From: Desulfatibacillum sp.
GTDB lineage: Bacteria > Desulfobacterota > Desulfobacteria > Desulfobacterales > SpSt-501
NCBI GenBank assembly: GCA_020725555.1
Contig: DYEU01000004.1
Span: 124,001 to 188,000 of the forward strand
Direction of reading: 5' to 3'
Length of the DNA stretch: 64,000 nucleotides
Shown here: positions 55,942 to 64,000 of the stretch, one piece after another
How positions within the stretch are numbered: the stretch's first letter is position 1
Layout: every line of letters begins with the position of its first letter
Notes under the pieces: model-generated
Told to the model about the DNA's origin: nothing
Databases searched by the model: none
The model's input: only the letters and a program-made list of their open reading frames with translations
Position numbers and translations under genes: made by a program

Positions 55942-57977
55942 GCGGGCGCGCGGCGCGCCGCCGCCCGCCGTTTCTGCCGGAGGAACACCAGGGCGAAGCC
56001 GGCGAGCCCGGCCAAATCCGTGTACAGGCCGGGCTTGACGAGGCAGAGCGCCACCGCGATCAGGGCGACCCGCTCGAGCCAGGTGTCGTCGTCCACGAGA
56101 AAGCCCTGCATGCCGGCGGCGAGCGCATACATCCCGATCGAGGAGGTGATGAAGATCCAGCAGGCCTCGAGCACGCCGGCCAGCCCCGGGTCGAGCCCGA
56201 TGAGGAGCATCTGCGGCGCGGTGATGAACATGTAGGGCAGCAGGAAGGTCCGCATGTCGAGCTTGAAGGCCTCGATGCCCGTCTTGAAGGGGTCCGCGCC
56301 GGCGATGCCCGCGGCGGCGTAGGCCGCGAGGCAGACGGGCGGGGTGCCGTCGGCCAGGATGCCGAAGTAGAAGACGAAGAGGTGGGCGGCGATGAGCGGC
56401 GTGTCCGGTTTCATCGCGATCAGGGCGGGCGCCATGATCGTCGCCATGATGACGTAGTTGGGGGTCGTGGGGACCCCCATGCCGAGGATCAGGCAGGCGA
56501 TCATGGTGAGCACCATGGCGAGGTAGACGTTGCCGAAGGAGAGCTCGACCAGGATGTTCGTCATGTTGAGCCCGGCCCCGGTGAGGCTCACCATGCCCAC
56601 CACCATGCCGGCGCAGGCGCAGGTGACCCCGATCGCCGCCATGGAGCGCGCCGCGTTGTAGAGGGCGTCGATCATGCGCAGCAGGGCCTCCCGGAAAGGC
56701 CGCCAGGAGCGCCCCGGCGAGGGAGAGGCCCCCGCCGGGGGGTCAGCGGCGAGAAGGCCGGCGGAGATCATCAGGGCGCGGGCGAGGAAGATGGAGACGG
56801 CGCAACCGATGGTCATCGCCGCCGCGGTGAGCGGCGTCAGGCGCGCCACGATCAGGGCGTAGAGCAGCACCCCGATCGGGACGAGATAGTGCAGCCCCGA
56901 GGCGAGCGTCGGCCAGAAGCGCGGCAGCATCTCCCGCGGCACCCCGCGGAAGCCGTATTTCGTCGCCAGCAGGTGCACCGCGCCGAGCAGCGCGAGCTGG
57001 TCGATCACGGCCGGCAGCGCGGCCGCGATGCAGACCTCGAGGTAGGGGATCCCCAGAAACTCGGCCATGACGAAGGCCGCGGCCCCCATGACGGGCGGCA
57101 TGATCTGGCCGTTGCCGCCGGCCGCGGTGTCGATCCCGCCTGCGATCTCGGGCTTGAAGCCCACCTTCTTCATGAGCGGGATGGTGAGCGTGCCGATGGT
57201 CGCGGTGTTGGCGACCCCCGAGCCGGAGATCGTCCCCATGAAGGCGCTCGCCACCACCGAGACCTTGGCCGGGCCGCCCCGCGTGTGGCCGACCAGCGAC
57301 ATGGCGAGCCGCATAAGGTACTCGCCGGCGCCCGAGCGCTCGAAGATCGCCCCGAAGAGGACGAAGGCGAAGACGAAGGTCGAGGAGACCCAGAGCGGGA
57401 TGCCGAAGATGCCCTCGCTGGTGAGGTAGAGGTGGTCCACAATGCGGCGGAAGGAGTAGCCGCGGTGGGCGAAAATGCCGGGGAAGTAGGGCCCGAAGAG
57501 GCCGTAGAGGACGAAAAACCCCGTGATGATGACCAGCGGCAGGCCCACCGCGCGGCGCGAGGCCTCGAGCACGAGCACGATGGCGAGCACCCCCATCACG
57601 AGGTCGAGCCCCGTGGGGTCCCCGATCCGGCGCACGAGCTCCTCGTAACACAGGCTCACGTAGGCCACCGAGGCGGCCGCGGCCAGGGCGAGCAGCAGGT
57701 CGAGCGGGGAGACGCCCTTGCGCGCCGCGCGCCGCGAGAAGGGGTAGAAGAGGAAGCAGAGGGCGATGGCGAAGGCGAGATGGATCGAGCGCTGCAGCGT
57801 CGAGGTCAGCACGCCGAAAAAGGCGGTGTAGAGCTGGAAGGAGGAAAAGCCGATCGCGATCACGAACGCGAGCCGGTGGGCCCAGCCCGTGAGCCTGCGC
57901 CCCCCGTACTCCTGGGCTTCCACGATTTCGGCGGCCTTTTTTGCAAGCGCCTCGTCGCGCGCAATCAGGGGTTCCAT
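55938..57977 (-). CDS. TRAP transporter fused permease (4TM/12TM)
   Basis: Long polytopic protein; GAIFERSGAGEYLMRLAMSLVGHTRGGPAKVSVVASAFMGTISGSGVANTATIG; GMGVPTTPNYVIMATIMAPALI. Confidence 0.92.
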   Translation of the reverse strand: MEPLIARDEALAKKAAEIVEAQEYGGRRLTGWAHRLAFVIAIGFSSFQLYTAFFGVLTSTLQRSIHLAFAIALCFLFYPFSRRAARKGVSPLDLLLALAAAASVAYVSLCYEELVRRIGDPTGLDLVMGVLAIVLVLEASRRAVGLPLVIITGFFVLYGLFGPYFPGIFAHRGYSFRRIVDHLYLTSEGIFGIPLWVSSTFVFAFVLFGAIFERSGAGEYLMRLAMSLVGHTRGGPAKVSVVASAFMGTISGSGVANTATIGTLTIPLMKKVGFKPEIAGGIDTAAGGNGQIMPPVMGAAAFVMAEFLGIPYLEVCIAAALPAVIDQLALLGAVHLLATKYGFRGVPREMLPRFWPTLASGLHYLVPIGVLLYALIVARLTPLTAAAMTIGCAVSIFLARALMISAGLLAADPPAGASPSPGRSWRPFREALLRMIDALYNAARSMAAIGVTCACAGMVVGMVSLTGAGLNMTNILVELSFGNVYLAMVLTMIACLILGMGVPTTPNYVIMATIMAPALIAMKPDTPLIAAHLFVFYFGILADGTPPVCLAAYAAAGIAGADPFKTGIEAFKLDMRTFLLPYMFITAPQMLLIGLDPGLAGVLEACWIFITSSIGMYALAAGMQGFLVDDDTWLERVALIAVALCLVKPGLYTDLAGLAGFALVFLRQKRRAAARRAPA

Positions 57978-57992
57978 GGCGGGTTTCCGTCC

Positions 57993-58571
57993 TCAGCGGG
58001 TTGAAGGTTCGCTCCCCGGCCCGCCCTCCGGCGGGCCGAGCGCCTCGAGCCAGAGAAGAAGCCGCGGGCGGCGGGCGGCGGCGACCTCGGCGATCTCCCC
58101 CTCGGCGAAGACCCGGCAAAGCGCCAGGCGCCGGCCGCCGAGCGCCAGCTCCGCCTCGTTGACCGCGGACACGTAAAAACGAAAGGTCCCCATCCGGGCC
58201 CCCTCCGGGGAGACAAACGGGCCCGTGCCCTCCTCCCGGGCGAGCCCGCGCGCGGGCAGTCCCGGGCCGTGGGAGGAAAAGCGCGTCTCGACGAGGCGGA
58301 GCCCGCCGTCCTCGTCCACGCGGAACAGGGCCTCGACGGGCACCCGCTCCACGGAGTGGATGTAGCGCAGCCGGAAGCCTTCGCCCGCCGCGGCGGGGAC
58401 GCGCCAGACCACCCGTTCCGAGCGCGCCTCCCTAAGCTCGAGGACCGGCTGCGGCAGAAGCAGCGCTCCCGCCGTGGCCGCGGCCGCGGCAAGCAGCGCG
58501 GCCCGGGCCGCAAGCGAACCACCCCGCCGGCGGGGAACCGGCGGGGTGGCGTCTCCGGAAACGGCCGTTAT
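57993..58571 (-). CDS. DUF1850 domain protein; no ATG/GTG/TTG start in frame, best-placed start is ATA at 58571
   Basis: EGFRLRYIHSVERVPVEALFRVDEDGGLRLVETRFSSHGPGLPARG; hydrophobic N-term AARAALLAAAAATAGALLLPQPVLEL. Confidence 0.6.
   Translation of the reverse strand: MTAVSGDATPPVPRRRGGSLAARAALLAAAAATAGALLLPQPVLELREARSERVVWRVPAAAGEGFRLRYIHSVERVPVEALFRVDEDGGLRLVETRFSSHGPGLPARGLAREEGTGPFVSPEGARMGTFRFYVSAVNEAELALGGRRLALCRVFAEGEIAEVAAARRPRLLLWLEALGPPEGGPGSEPSTR
58519..58549 (-). other. Strong intercistronic hairpin, 12-bp perfect stem, 7-nt loop
   Basis: CCACCCCGCCGG-cggggaa-CCGGCGGGGTGG. Confidence 0.7.
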
Positions 58572-59539
58572 TTCAGGATCCCTTTTTCCTTGAAGAATTT
58601 TTCCGCCCCGGGATGCAGCGGGATGGACATGCCGGTGAGCGCGGTCTCGAGGGTCAACTCCCGCCCCTTGGCGTGCGCCCGCTCGATGTCCTTCAGGTTC
58701 TCGAAGATGACCCGCGTGATGCGGTAGGCCGTGTCCGCGTCCATCTCCTCGCGCGCGGTCAGGATGGCCATCACCGCGACCGTGGGCACGTCCTGCTCGA
58801 CCCCCTTGTAGGCGCCCTTGGGCACGACCGCCCGGGTGAAGAAGGGGTATTTCTTCATGAGGGCCTCGCGCGGGGCGCCGTCGATGGGCACGATCACGCA
58901 ATCGACGGTCATCGCCGTGTCGACCAGCCCCGCAGCACCCACGCCCACGGAGTAAAAGGCGGCGTCGATGCGGCCGTCCTTCAGGTAGTCCGCCGATTCG
59001 GTCGCCGTCAGCCGCTCGACCTTGGCGAAGTCCTCGAATTTCATGCCGTAAGCCTCGAGGATCTGGAGCGCGTTCTGCTCGGTGCCCGATCCGAGGGGCC
59101 CGACGCAGACGCGCTTGCCCTTGAGGTCGGTGACCGCGGCGATCTTCGCGTCCTTGCGCGCCTGGATCTGACAGTGCTCCTGGTAGAGGGCGGTGATGCC
59201 GCGGATGTTCTTGACGGGCTTGTCGAACATCGGCTTCACCCCTTGCAGGGCGTAGTAGGCGATGTCGTTCTGGAGGATGGCCATGTCGGCGTCGCCGGAG
59301 GCGATCAACTTGGCGTTCGCCACCGAGGCGCCGGAGGATTCGACGGTGATCTTGATGTCGGGCAGGTTCTTGTGGGCGATGTTCGAGATCGCGCCGGCGA
59401 GGGGGTAGTAGACGCCCACCACCCAGCCGGAGGCGATGGAGACGAACTTCTTGGCGGCGTAAGCGACATCCACGGTCTGCCCGCCGAGGGCGAGGGCAAG
59501 CGACAAGACGACGACAACGAGCCAGGTCCTCTTCTTCAT
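58568..59539 (-). CDS. TAXI-family TRAP transporter substrate-binding protein
   Basis: Signal peptide; VSIASGWVVGVYYPLAGAISNIAHKN; TVESSGASVANAKLIASGDADMAILQNDIAYYA. Confidence 0.92.
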   Translation of the reverse strand: MKKRTWLVVVVLSLALALGGQTVDVAYAAKKFVSIASGWVVGVYYPLAGAISNIAHKNLPDIKITVESSGASVANAKLIASGDADMAILQNDIAYYALQGVKPMFDKPVKNIRGITALYQEHCQIQARKDAKIAAVTDLKGKRVCVGPLGSGTEQNALQILEAYGMKFEDFAKVERLTATESADYLKDGRIDAAFYSVGVGAAGLVDTAMTVDCVIVPIDGAPREALMKKYPFFTRAVVPKGAYKGVEQDVPTVAVMAILTAREEMDADTAYRITRVIFENLKDIERAHAKGRELTLETALTGMSIPLHPGAEKFFKEKGILK

Positions 59540-59676
59540 GGGGCCTCCTTGTTCGGGGTGTCGGGGTGCGCTGCATCGCCGGCGGTCGATCGTGCGGGGC
59601 GACGGTGACCCGCACGATCCGCCGCGTTGAAGTCGGGAGAGGGATCCGGGCTCCGGGCCCGGCGGACACGGCCGGA

Positions 59677-59705
59677 TATCTACCGGGAGCGCGGGGGGAT
59701 GTCAA
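59677..59705 (-). promoter_or_regulatory. Promoter TTGACA-N17-TAGATA for the TAXI-TRAP operon
   Basis: Reverse complement TTGACATCCCCCCGCGCTCCCGGTAGATA. Confidence 0.5.
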
Positions 59706-59834
59706 CGCGGGTCCCGGTCGGGAAGGCCGGCTCCGGATTGCTTTCGGCACGCGGATGCATTACATCCACTGGCCAAAGCGGCCGGTAGGCCCGCCGCGCC
59801 GGCCGCCCGAAACCCGTTTCGACCCGGAGACGCC

Positions 59835-60944
59835 ATGCGGGGGATGCCGCTTTCGCCGTTCACCGGCCGCGGGGGGGAGGGGGGTGTGATGCCCCTCGCG
59901 GCCGCCGCCCTGGCCGCGTTTTTCCTTCTTGCCGCCCCGCCCGCGCGGGCCCAGAAGCCCGGCGATGCGCCCCCGGCGCTTGTCGTCACCGCGGAAATCA
60001 CCCGCGGCCGGGTCACGCCGCAGGCGGAATTCGTCGGCAGCGTCTTCTACAGCGAGGTCTCCCAAACGGCGACCGAGGTGGCCGGCCTCGTCGAGCGCGT
60101 CGCCTTCGAGGAAGGCGACCGCGTGAAGGCGGGGCAGGTCCTCTGCGAGCTCGGCAGCGATCTTCTGCGCAAGCGGCGGGATGCGGCGCGGGCCTCCCGG
60201 GCCCAGGTGCTCGCCGAGCTCGACATCGCCCGCATCGAGTTCACCCGCCGCAGCCGGCTCTTCGAGAAGGGATCGATCGCCGAGCAGACCTACGACGAGA
60301 ACCGCTTCCGGGTGCTCGCCCTCGAGCGCCGCGCCGAGGCCCTCGCCGCCGAGCAGGAGCGGCTCGAGCTCGAAATCCAGAAAACCCGCATCCGCGCCCC
60401 CTTCGACGGCATCGTCATCCGCCGCGGCGTCGAGCTTGGCGAGTGGGTGGACGTGGGCAAAACCGTGGCCGAGATCGGCCGCAACGGCTGGATCGACGTC
60501 CGGGTCGACGTGCCCGAGCGGCTGCTCGCCCACCTCGGCCCCCAGGCGGCGGTCCGCGTCCGCATCGGGGAGGAGGAGCTCGAGGGCCGCCTCCAGGCCG
60601 TCATCCCGCGCGCCGACATCGCCACGCGCACGGTGCCGGTCAAGATCCGCCTGCCCAACCGCCGGGACTTCATCGAGGGGCAATCGGCCGCGGTCCGCCT
60701 GCCCGTCGACCGCCCCCGGGAGGATGCGCTGCTTGTGCCGCGGGATGCGCTCCTCACCGGCGGCGGGAAAACCGTCCTCTTCGTCGTGGAGGAGGGGCGC
60801 GCGCGGGCGGTCCCGGTCACGGTCACGGCCTACCTGGAGGGCACGGCCGCGGTCGCGGGGCCGAACCTCGCGCCGGGGCAGAAAGTCGTCGTCAAGGGCA
60901 ACGAGCGCCTGCGGGACGGCCAGCCCGTCACCCCCGGCCCCTGA
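59835..60944 (+). CDS. RND efflux periplasmic adaptor (AcrA/HlyD-like); start may be internal
   Basis: VAGLVERVAFEEGDRVKAGQVLCELGS...IRAPFDGIVIRRGVELGEWVDVGKTVAEI. Confidence 0.88.
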   Translation: MRGMPLSPFTGRGGEGGVMPLAAAALAAFFLLAAPPARAQKPGDAPPALVVTAEITRGRVTPQAEFVGSVFYSEVSQTATEVAGLVERVAFEEGDRVKAGQVLCELGSDLLRKRRDAARASRAQVLAELDIARIEFTRRSRLFEKGSIAEQTYDENRFRVLALERRAEALAAEQERLELEIQKTRIRAPFDGIVIRRGVELGEWVDVGKTVAEIGRNGWIDVRVDVPERLLAHLGPQAAVRVRIGEEELEGRLQAVIPRADIATRTVPVKIRLPNRRDFIEGQSAAVRLPVDRPREDALLVPRDALLTGGGKTVLFVVEEGRARAVPVTVTAYLEGTAAVAGPNLAPGQKVVVKGNERLRDGQPVTPGP

Positions 60945-60975
60945 GGGGACGGGGAGGGAGGCATCCGCGCCGAGC

Positions 60976-63900
60976 ATGGATCTCATCCGCGCCAGCATCG
61001 AAAAACGGGTCGCCGTCTTCGTCGGCATCATCCTCGTTTCCCTTTTCGGCATGATCGGGCTCTGGCGCATGCCCTACCAGCTCAGCCCGACGGTGATCGA
61101 GCCCGAAATCACGGTCACGACCCTCTGGCCCGGGGCCACGCCCTACGAGGTCGAGCGCGACATCATCGAGGAACAGGAAAAGGTGCTCAAGGGCATCCCG
61201 GGCCTGATCGAGATGGAGAGCACCTCGGCGAATTCCCAGGGCACGGTCACCCTCAAGTTCGCGATCGGCACCGACGTAAACGACGCGCTCTTGCGCGTTT
61301 CCAACAAGCTCAACGAGGTGCGCTCCTACCCCGAGACGGCGGAGCGGCCGGTGATCACCGCCACCGGCGCCGCGACCTCGCCCATCGTCTGGATGGTGCT
61401 CAAGACCGAGCCCGGCAACCCCGCCTCGGTTTACACCTACCGCACCTTCTTCGAGAACCACATCCGCCAGCACCTCGAGCGCGTCCCCGGGGTCGCCGAC
61501 CTCTTCGTGGGCGGGGGGACCGAGAAGGAACTCCACGTCGTGGTCGACGTGGAGCGCCTGGCCGCCCACCGGCTGACCATCCCGGGGCTGATCGAGCTGT
61601 TGCGCGCCGAGAACACCAACGTCGCCGCCGGCACCATGGGGGTCGGCCGGCGTGACTTCCGCATCCGCTCGGTCGCCGAGTTCCAGCGGATCGAGGACGT
61701 GGAGGAGGTGGTGCTCGTCTCCGACGGCAGCCAGCGCGTGACGCTCTCCGAGGTCGCCCGCGTGCGGATCGGCTACGAGACCCCCACGGCGGCGACCCTG
61801 CACCTGGGCACCGAGAGCATCGCCGTCGGCGTGAAACCCGAGCCCGACGCCAACGTCCTCGAGCTGACCGACCGCCTGGAGGAAGTGGTGGGCCGGCTGA
61901 ACGCCGAGAAGCTCCTGCCCGAGGGGGTCCGGCTCCATTGGGTCTACGATCAGCGGCCCTACATCCGCGGCGCGATCGCGCTCGTCAGCCAGAACATCCT
62001 CGTCGGCTCGGCGCTCGCCGTCATCGTGCTCTTCGTCTTCCTGCGCAGCGTCGCCTCCACGCTGGTCGTCGCGATCGCCATCCCGATCAGCATCGTGGGC
62101 ACCTTCCTCTTCATGAGCCTCTTCGGCCGGTCCCTGAACGTGGTCAGCCTCGCCGGGATCGCCTTCGCCGCCGGGATGCTCGTCGACAACGCGATCGTGG
62201 CTCTCGAGAACATCGACCGCCACCGCAAGATGGGCAAACCCTCCTTCCAGGCGGCCTACGACGGGGTGCGCGAGGTCTGGGGGGCGCTCCTCGCCTCGAC
62301 CCTGACGACGCTCGCCGTGTTCCTGCCCGTGGTCTTCCTCGAGGAGGAGGCGGGCCAGCTCTTCCGCGACATCGCGATCGCGATCACCTGCGCCATCTCC
62401 CTGAGCCTGCTCGTCTCGGTCCTCGTGATCCCCATGCTCTCGCGGCTGCTCTACCGCCTGATCCGGGAGGAGGCCGCGCCGGGGGCGGCCGCCCGCGCGG
62501 CGGGCCGCCTCGGGTCGGCGCTCTCCGGGGCGATGCTCGCTCTCCTCCGGGTCGCCGCGCGCTCGGCGCTCTCGCGGGCGGTGACGGTTGCGGGGTTCAC
62601 GCTGCTCGCCGCGGTCGGCGCCGTGCTGCTCTTCCCCAAGATGGAGTACCTGCCGCAGGGAAACCGCAACCTCGTGCTCAATCTCCTCGTCCCGCCCCCC
62701 GGGCTCTCCTTCGCCGAGCGCAAGGCGATCGGCGAGCAGATCTTCGCCTCCGTGCGCGACCACATCGGCCGGGACCACGGCGGGCTGCCCGGCATCCGCA
62801 ACATGTTCTACGTGGGCTCGGAGCAGATCATGCTCTTCGGGGCGATCAGCCTGCACGAGCAGCGCGCCGCCGAGCTGATCCCCCTCTTCCGCCGCACGAT
62901 CCGCTCCATCCCCGGCATGCTCGGGGTGAGTCTCCAGGCCGGGGTCTTCCAGACGAGCCTCGGCCGCGGTCGCACGATCGACGTGGACGTGGTCGGCGAA
63001 GACCTCGAACGCTCGGTTGTGGCGGCGGGCCGGCTCTTCGGCGCGATCCAGCAGGAGATCCCCGGCTCCCAGATCCGGCCGGTCCCCTCGCTCGAGCTCC
63101 TCTTCCCCGAGATCCGCCTCCTCCCCGACCGCGACCGCCTGCGCGCCCTGGGGATGACCGCGCGCGACTTCGGCCTGCTTGTGGACGTGCTCATGGACGG
63201 CCGCGACATCGGGGATTTCAAGCAGGAGGGGCAGAAGAAGATCGACCTCGTCCTCAAGGCCTCCGCGGAGGCGATTTCCAGCCCCGAGGCCCTCTACGAG
63301 GCGCTCGTCGCCGTCCCCGGCGGGCGGGTGGTCCCGGTCTCCTCGCTCGCGGCGATCGAGCGCACCACGGGCATCACCCAGATCCGGCACCTCGAGCGCC
63401 AGCGGACGATCACCCTGCAGGTGACCCCGCCCCCCCAGGTTCCCCTCGAGGCCGCGATGGAGACGATCGCCGAGCGCATCGTCCCCGCGCTGCGTGCGAA
63501 CGGGGCGCTCGAAGGGGTGGCGATCGAGCAAAGCGGGACGGCCGACAAGCTCACCCAGGCGCGGCGGGCGCTGCAGTGGGATTTTCTCCTCGCCGCCGTG
63601 ATCTGCTACCTCCTCATGGCCGCGCTCTTCGAGCATTTCCTCTACCCGCTCGTCGTGCTCTTCACGGTGCCGCTGGCCACCTTCGGGGGCCTCTTCGGCC
63701 TCGCCCTCGTCAACCGCTTCGTGGCCGAGCAGCCCCTCGACATCCTCACCATGCTGGGCTTCATCATCCTGGTCGGGGTCGTCGTGAACAACGCCATCCT
63801 GATCGTCCACCAGGCCCTGAACAACATCCGCCTCTACGGCCTCGCGCCGCGGGAGGCCGTGCTCGAGTCGACGCGCACGCGCCTGCGGCCGATCTTCATG

Positions 63901-64000
63901 TCGGCGCTCACCAGCCTCTTCGCCATGATCCCCCTCGTCCTCGTCCCCGGGCCGGGCTCCGAGTTCTATCGGGGGCTGGGAAGCGTCGTCCTCGGGGGGC
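60976..64000 (+). CDS. RND efflux permease (AcrB/HAE-like), truncated by window end
   Basis: MDLIRASIEKRVAVFVGIILVSLFGMIGLWRMPYQLSPTV; WPGATPYEVERDI; IAFAAGMLVDNAIVALENIDRHRKMGK. Confidence 0.92.
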   Translation, partial: MDLIRASIEKRVAVFVGIILVSLFGMIGLWRMPYQLSPTVIEPEITVTTLWPGATPYEVERDIIEEQEKVLKGIPGLIEMESTSANSQGTVTLKFAIGTDVNDALLRVSNKLNEVRSYPETAERPVITATGAATSPIVWMVLKTEPGNPASVYTYRTFFENHIRQHLERVPGVADLFVGGGTEKELHVVVDVERLAAHRLTIPGLIELLRAENTNVAAGTMGVGRRDFRIRSVAEFQRIEDVEEVVLVSDGSQRVTLSEVARVRIGYETPTAATLHLGTESIAVGVKPEPDANVLELTDRLEEVVGRLNAEKLLPEGVRLHWVYDQRPYIRGAIALVSQNILVGSALAVIVLFVFLRSVASTLVVAIAIPISIVGTFLFMSLFGRSLNVVSLAGIAFAAGMLVDNAIVALENIDRHRKMGKPSFQAAYDGVREVWGALLASTLTTLAVFLPVVFLEEEAGQLFRDIAIAITCAISLSLLVSVLVIPMLSRLLYRLIREEAAPGAAARAAGRLGSALSGAMLALLRVAARSALSRAVTVAGFTLLAAVGAVLLFPKMEYLPQGNRNLVLNLLVPPPGLSFAERKAIGEQIFASVRDHIGRDHGGLPGIRNMFYVGSEQIMLFGAISLHEQRAAELIPLFRRTIRSIPGMLGVSLQAGVFQTSLGRGRTIDVDVVGEDLERSVVAAGRLFGAIQQEIPGSQIRPVPSLELLFPEIRLLPDRDRLRALGMTARDFGLLVDVLMDGRDIGDFKQEGQKKIDLVLKASAEAISSPEALYEALVAVPGGRVVPVSSLAAIERTTGITQIRHLERQRTITLQVTPPPQVPLEAAMETIAERIVPALRANGALEGVAIEQSGTADKLTQARRALQWDFLLAAVICYLLMAALFEHFLYPLVVLFTVPLATFGGLFGLALVNRFVAEQPLDILTMLGFIILVGVVVNNAILIVHQALNNIRLYGLAPREAVLESTRTRLRPIFMSALTSLFAMIPLVLVPGPGSEFYRGLGSVVLGG

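Noticed and set aside
60928-63810. 960-aa minus-strand ORF rich in D/E/H/G/R
   Set aside because: Antisense shadow of the RND permease; composition typical of non-coding frames in high-GC DNA; no recognisable family motif
1-64000. Searched for transposases, integrases, phage genes, toxin-antitoxin, restriction or CRISPR-Cas genes, rRNA/tRNA
   Set aside because: None recognisable by motif; window appears to be core/metabolic chromosome

Overview
High-GC bacterial chromosomal segment, densely packed with operons. It looks like a Gram-negative, deltaproteobacterial-type genome: UbiG, Lnt, TatA, ParC/ParE, RND efflux, NfnAB, TRAP transporters. I found no mobile elements, CRISPR arrays, rRNA or tRNA. 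Main content, left to right: (1) a divergent histidine-catabolism region: hutH and an SHMT-like gene on the minus strand; hutU, formimidoyltransferase, hutI, cyclodeaminase and a complete Liv-type ABC transporter on the plus strand; a 42-aa Lys/Ala/Pro/Thr pentapeptide-repeat (histone H1-like) peptide gene sits between the two arms; (2) a PflX-like radical SAM protein, and an MFS/DUF1786/MaoC operon; (3) an ECF sigma/anti-sigma/DUF3106 cassette and an ATP-grasp gene behind a consensus sigma70 promoter with palindromic sites; (4) lnt, prfB (with a programmed +1 frameshift site), an HD protein, nfnAB and a TatD-type hydrolase; (5) a TRAP transporter divergent from an ATGA-coupled PLP-enzyme/PLP-enzyme/YgeY-like/YgeW-like operon; (6) a MetE-like/MoxR/VWA operon; (7) tatA, a 3-hydroxyacyl-CoA dehydrogenase, parC/parE, ssb; (8) tnaA convergent with a TAXI-TRAP/DUF1850/fused permease operon, in which the DUF1850 frame has no ATG/GTG/TTG start; (9) an RND efflux pair running off the window. 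The most noteworthy items are the repeat peptide with its regulatory region, the YgeW/YgeY plus two-PLP-enzyme operon, the operator-like promoter at about 24.3 kb, the DUF1850 start/hairpin anomaly and the prfB recoding site. Family calls come from motif recognition in the supplied translations; no database search was run.
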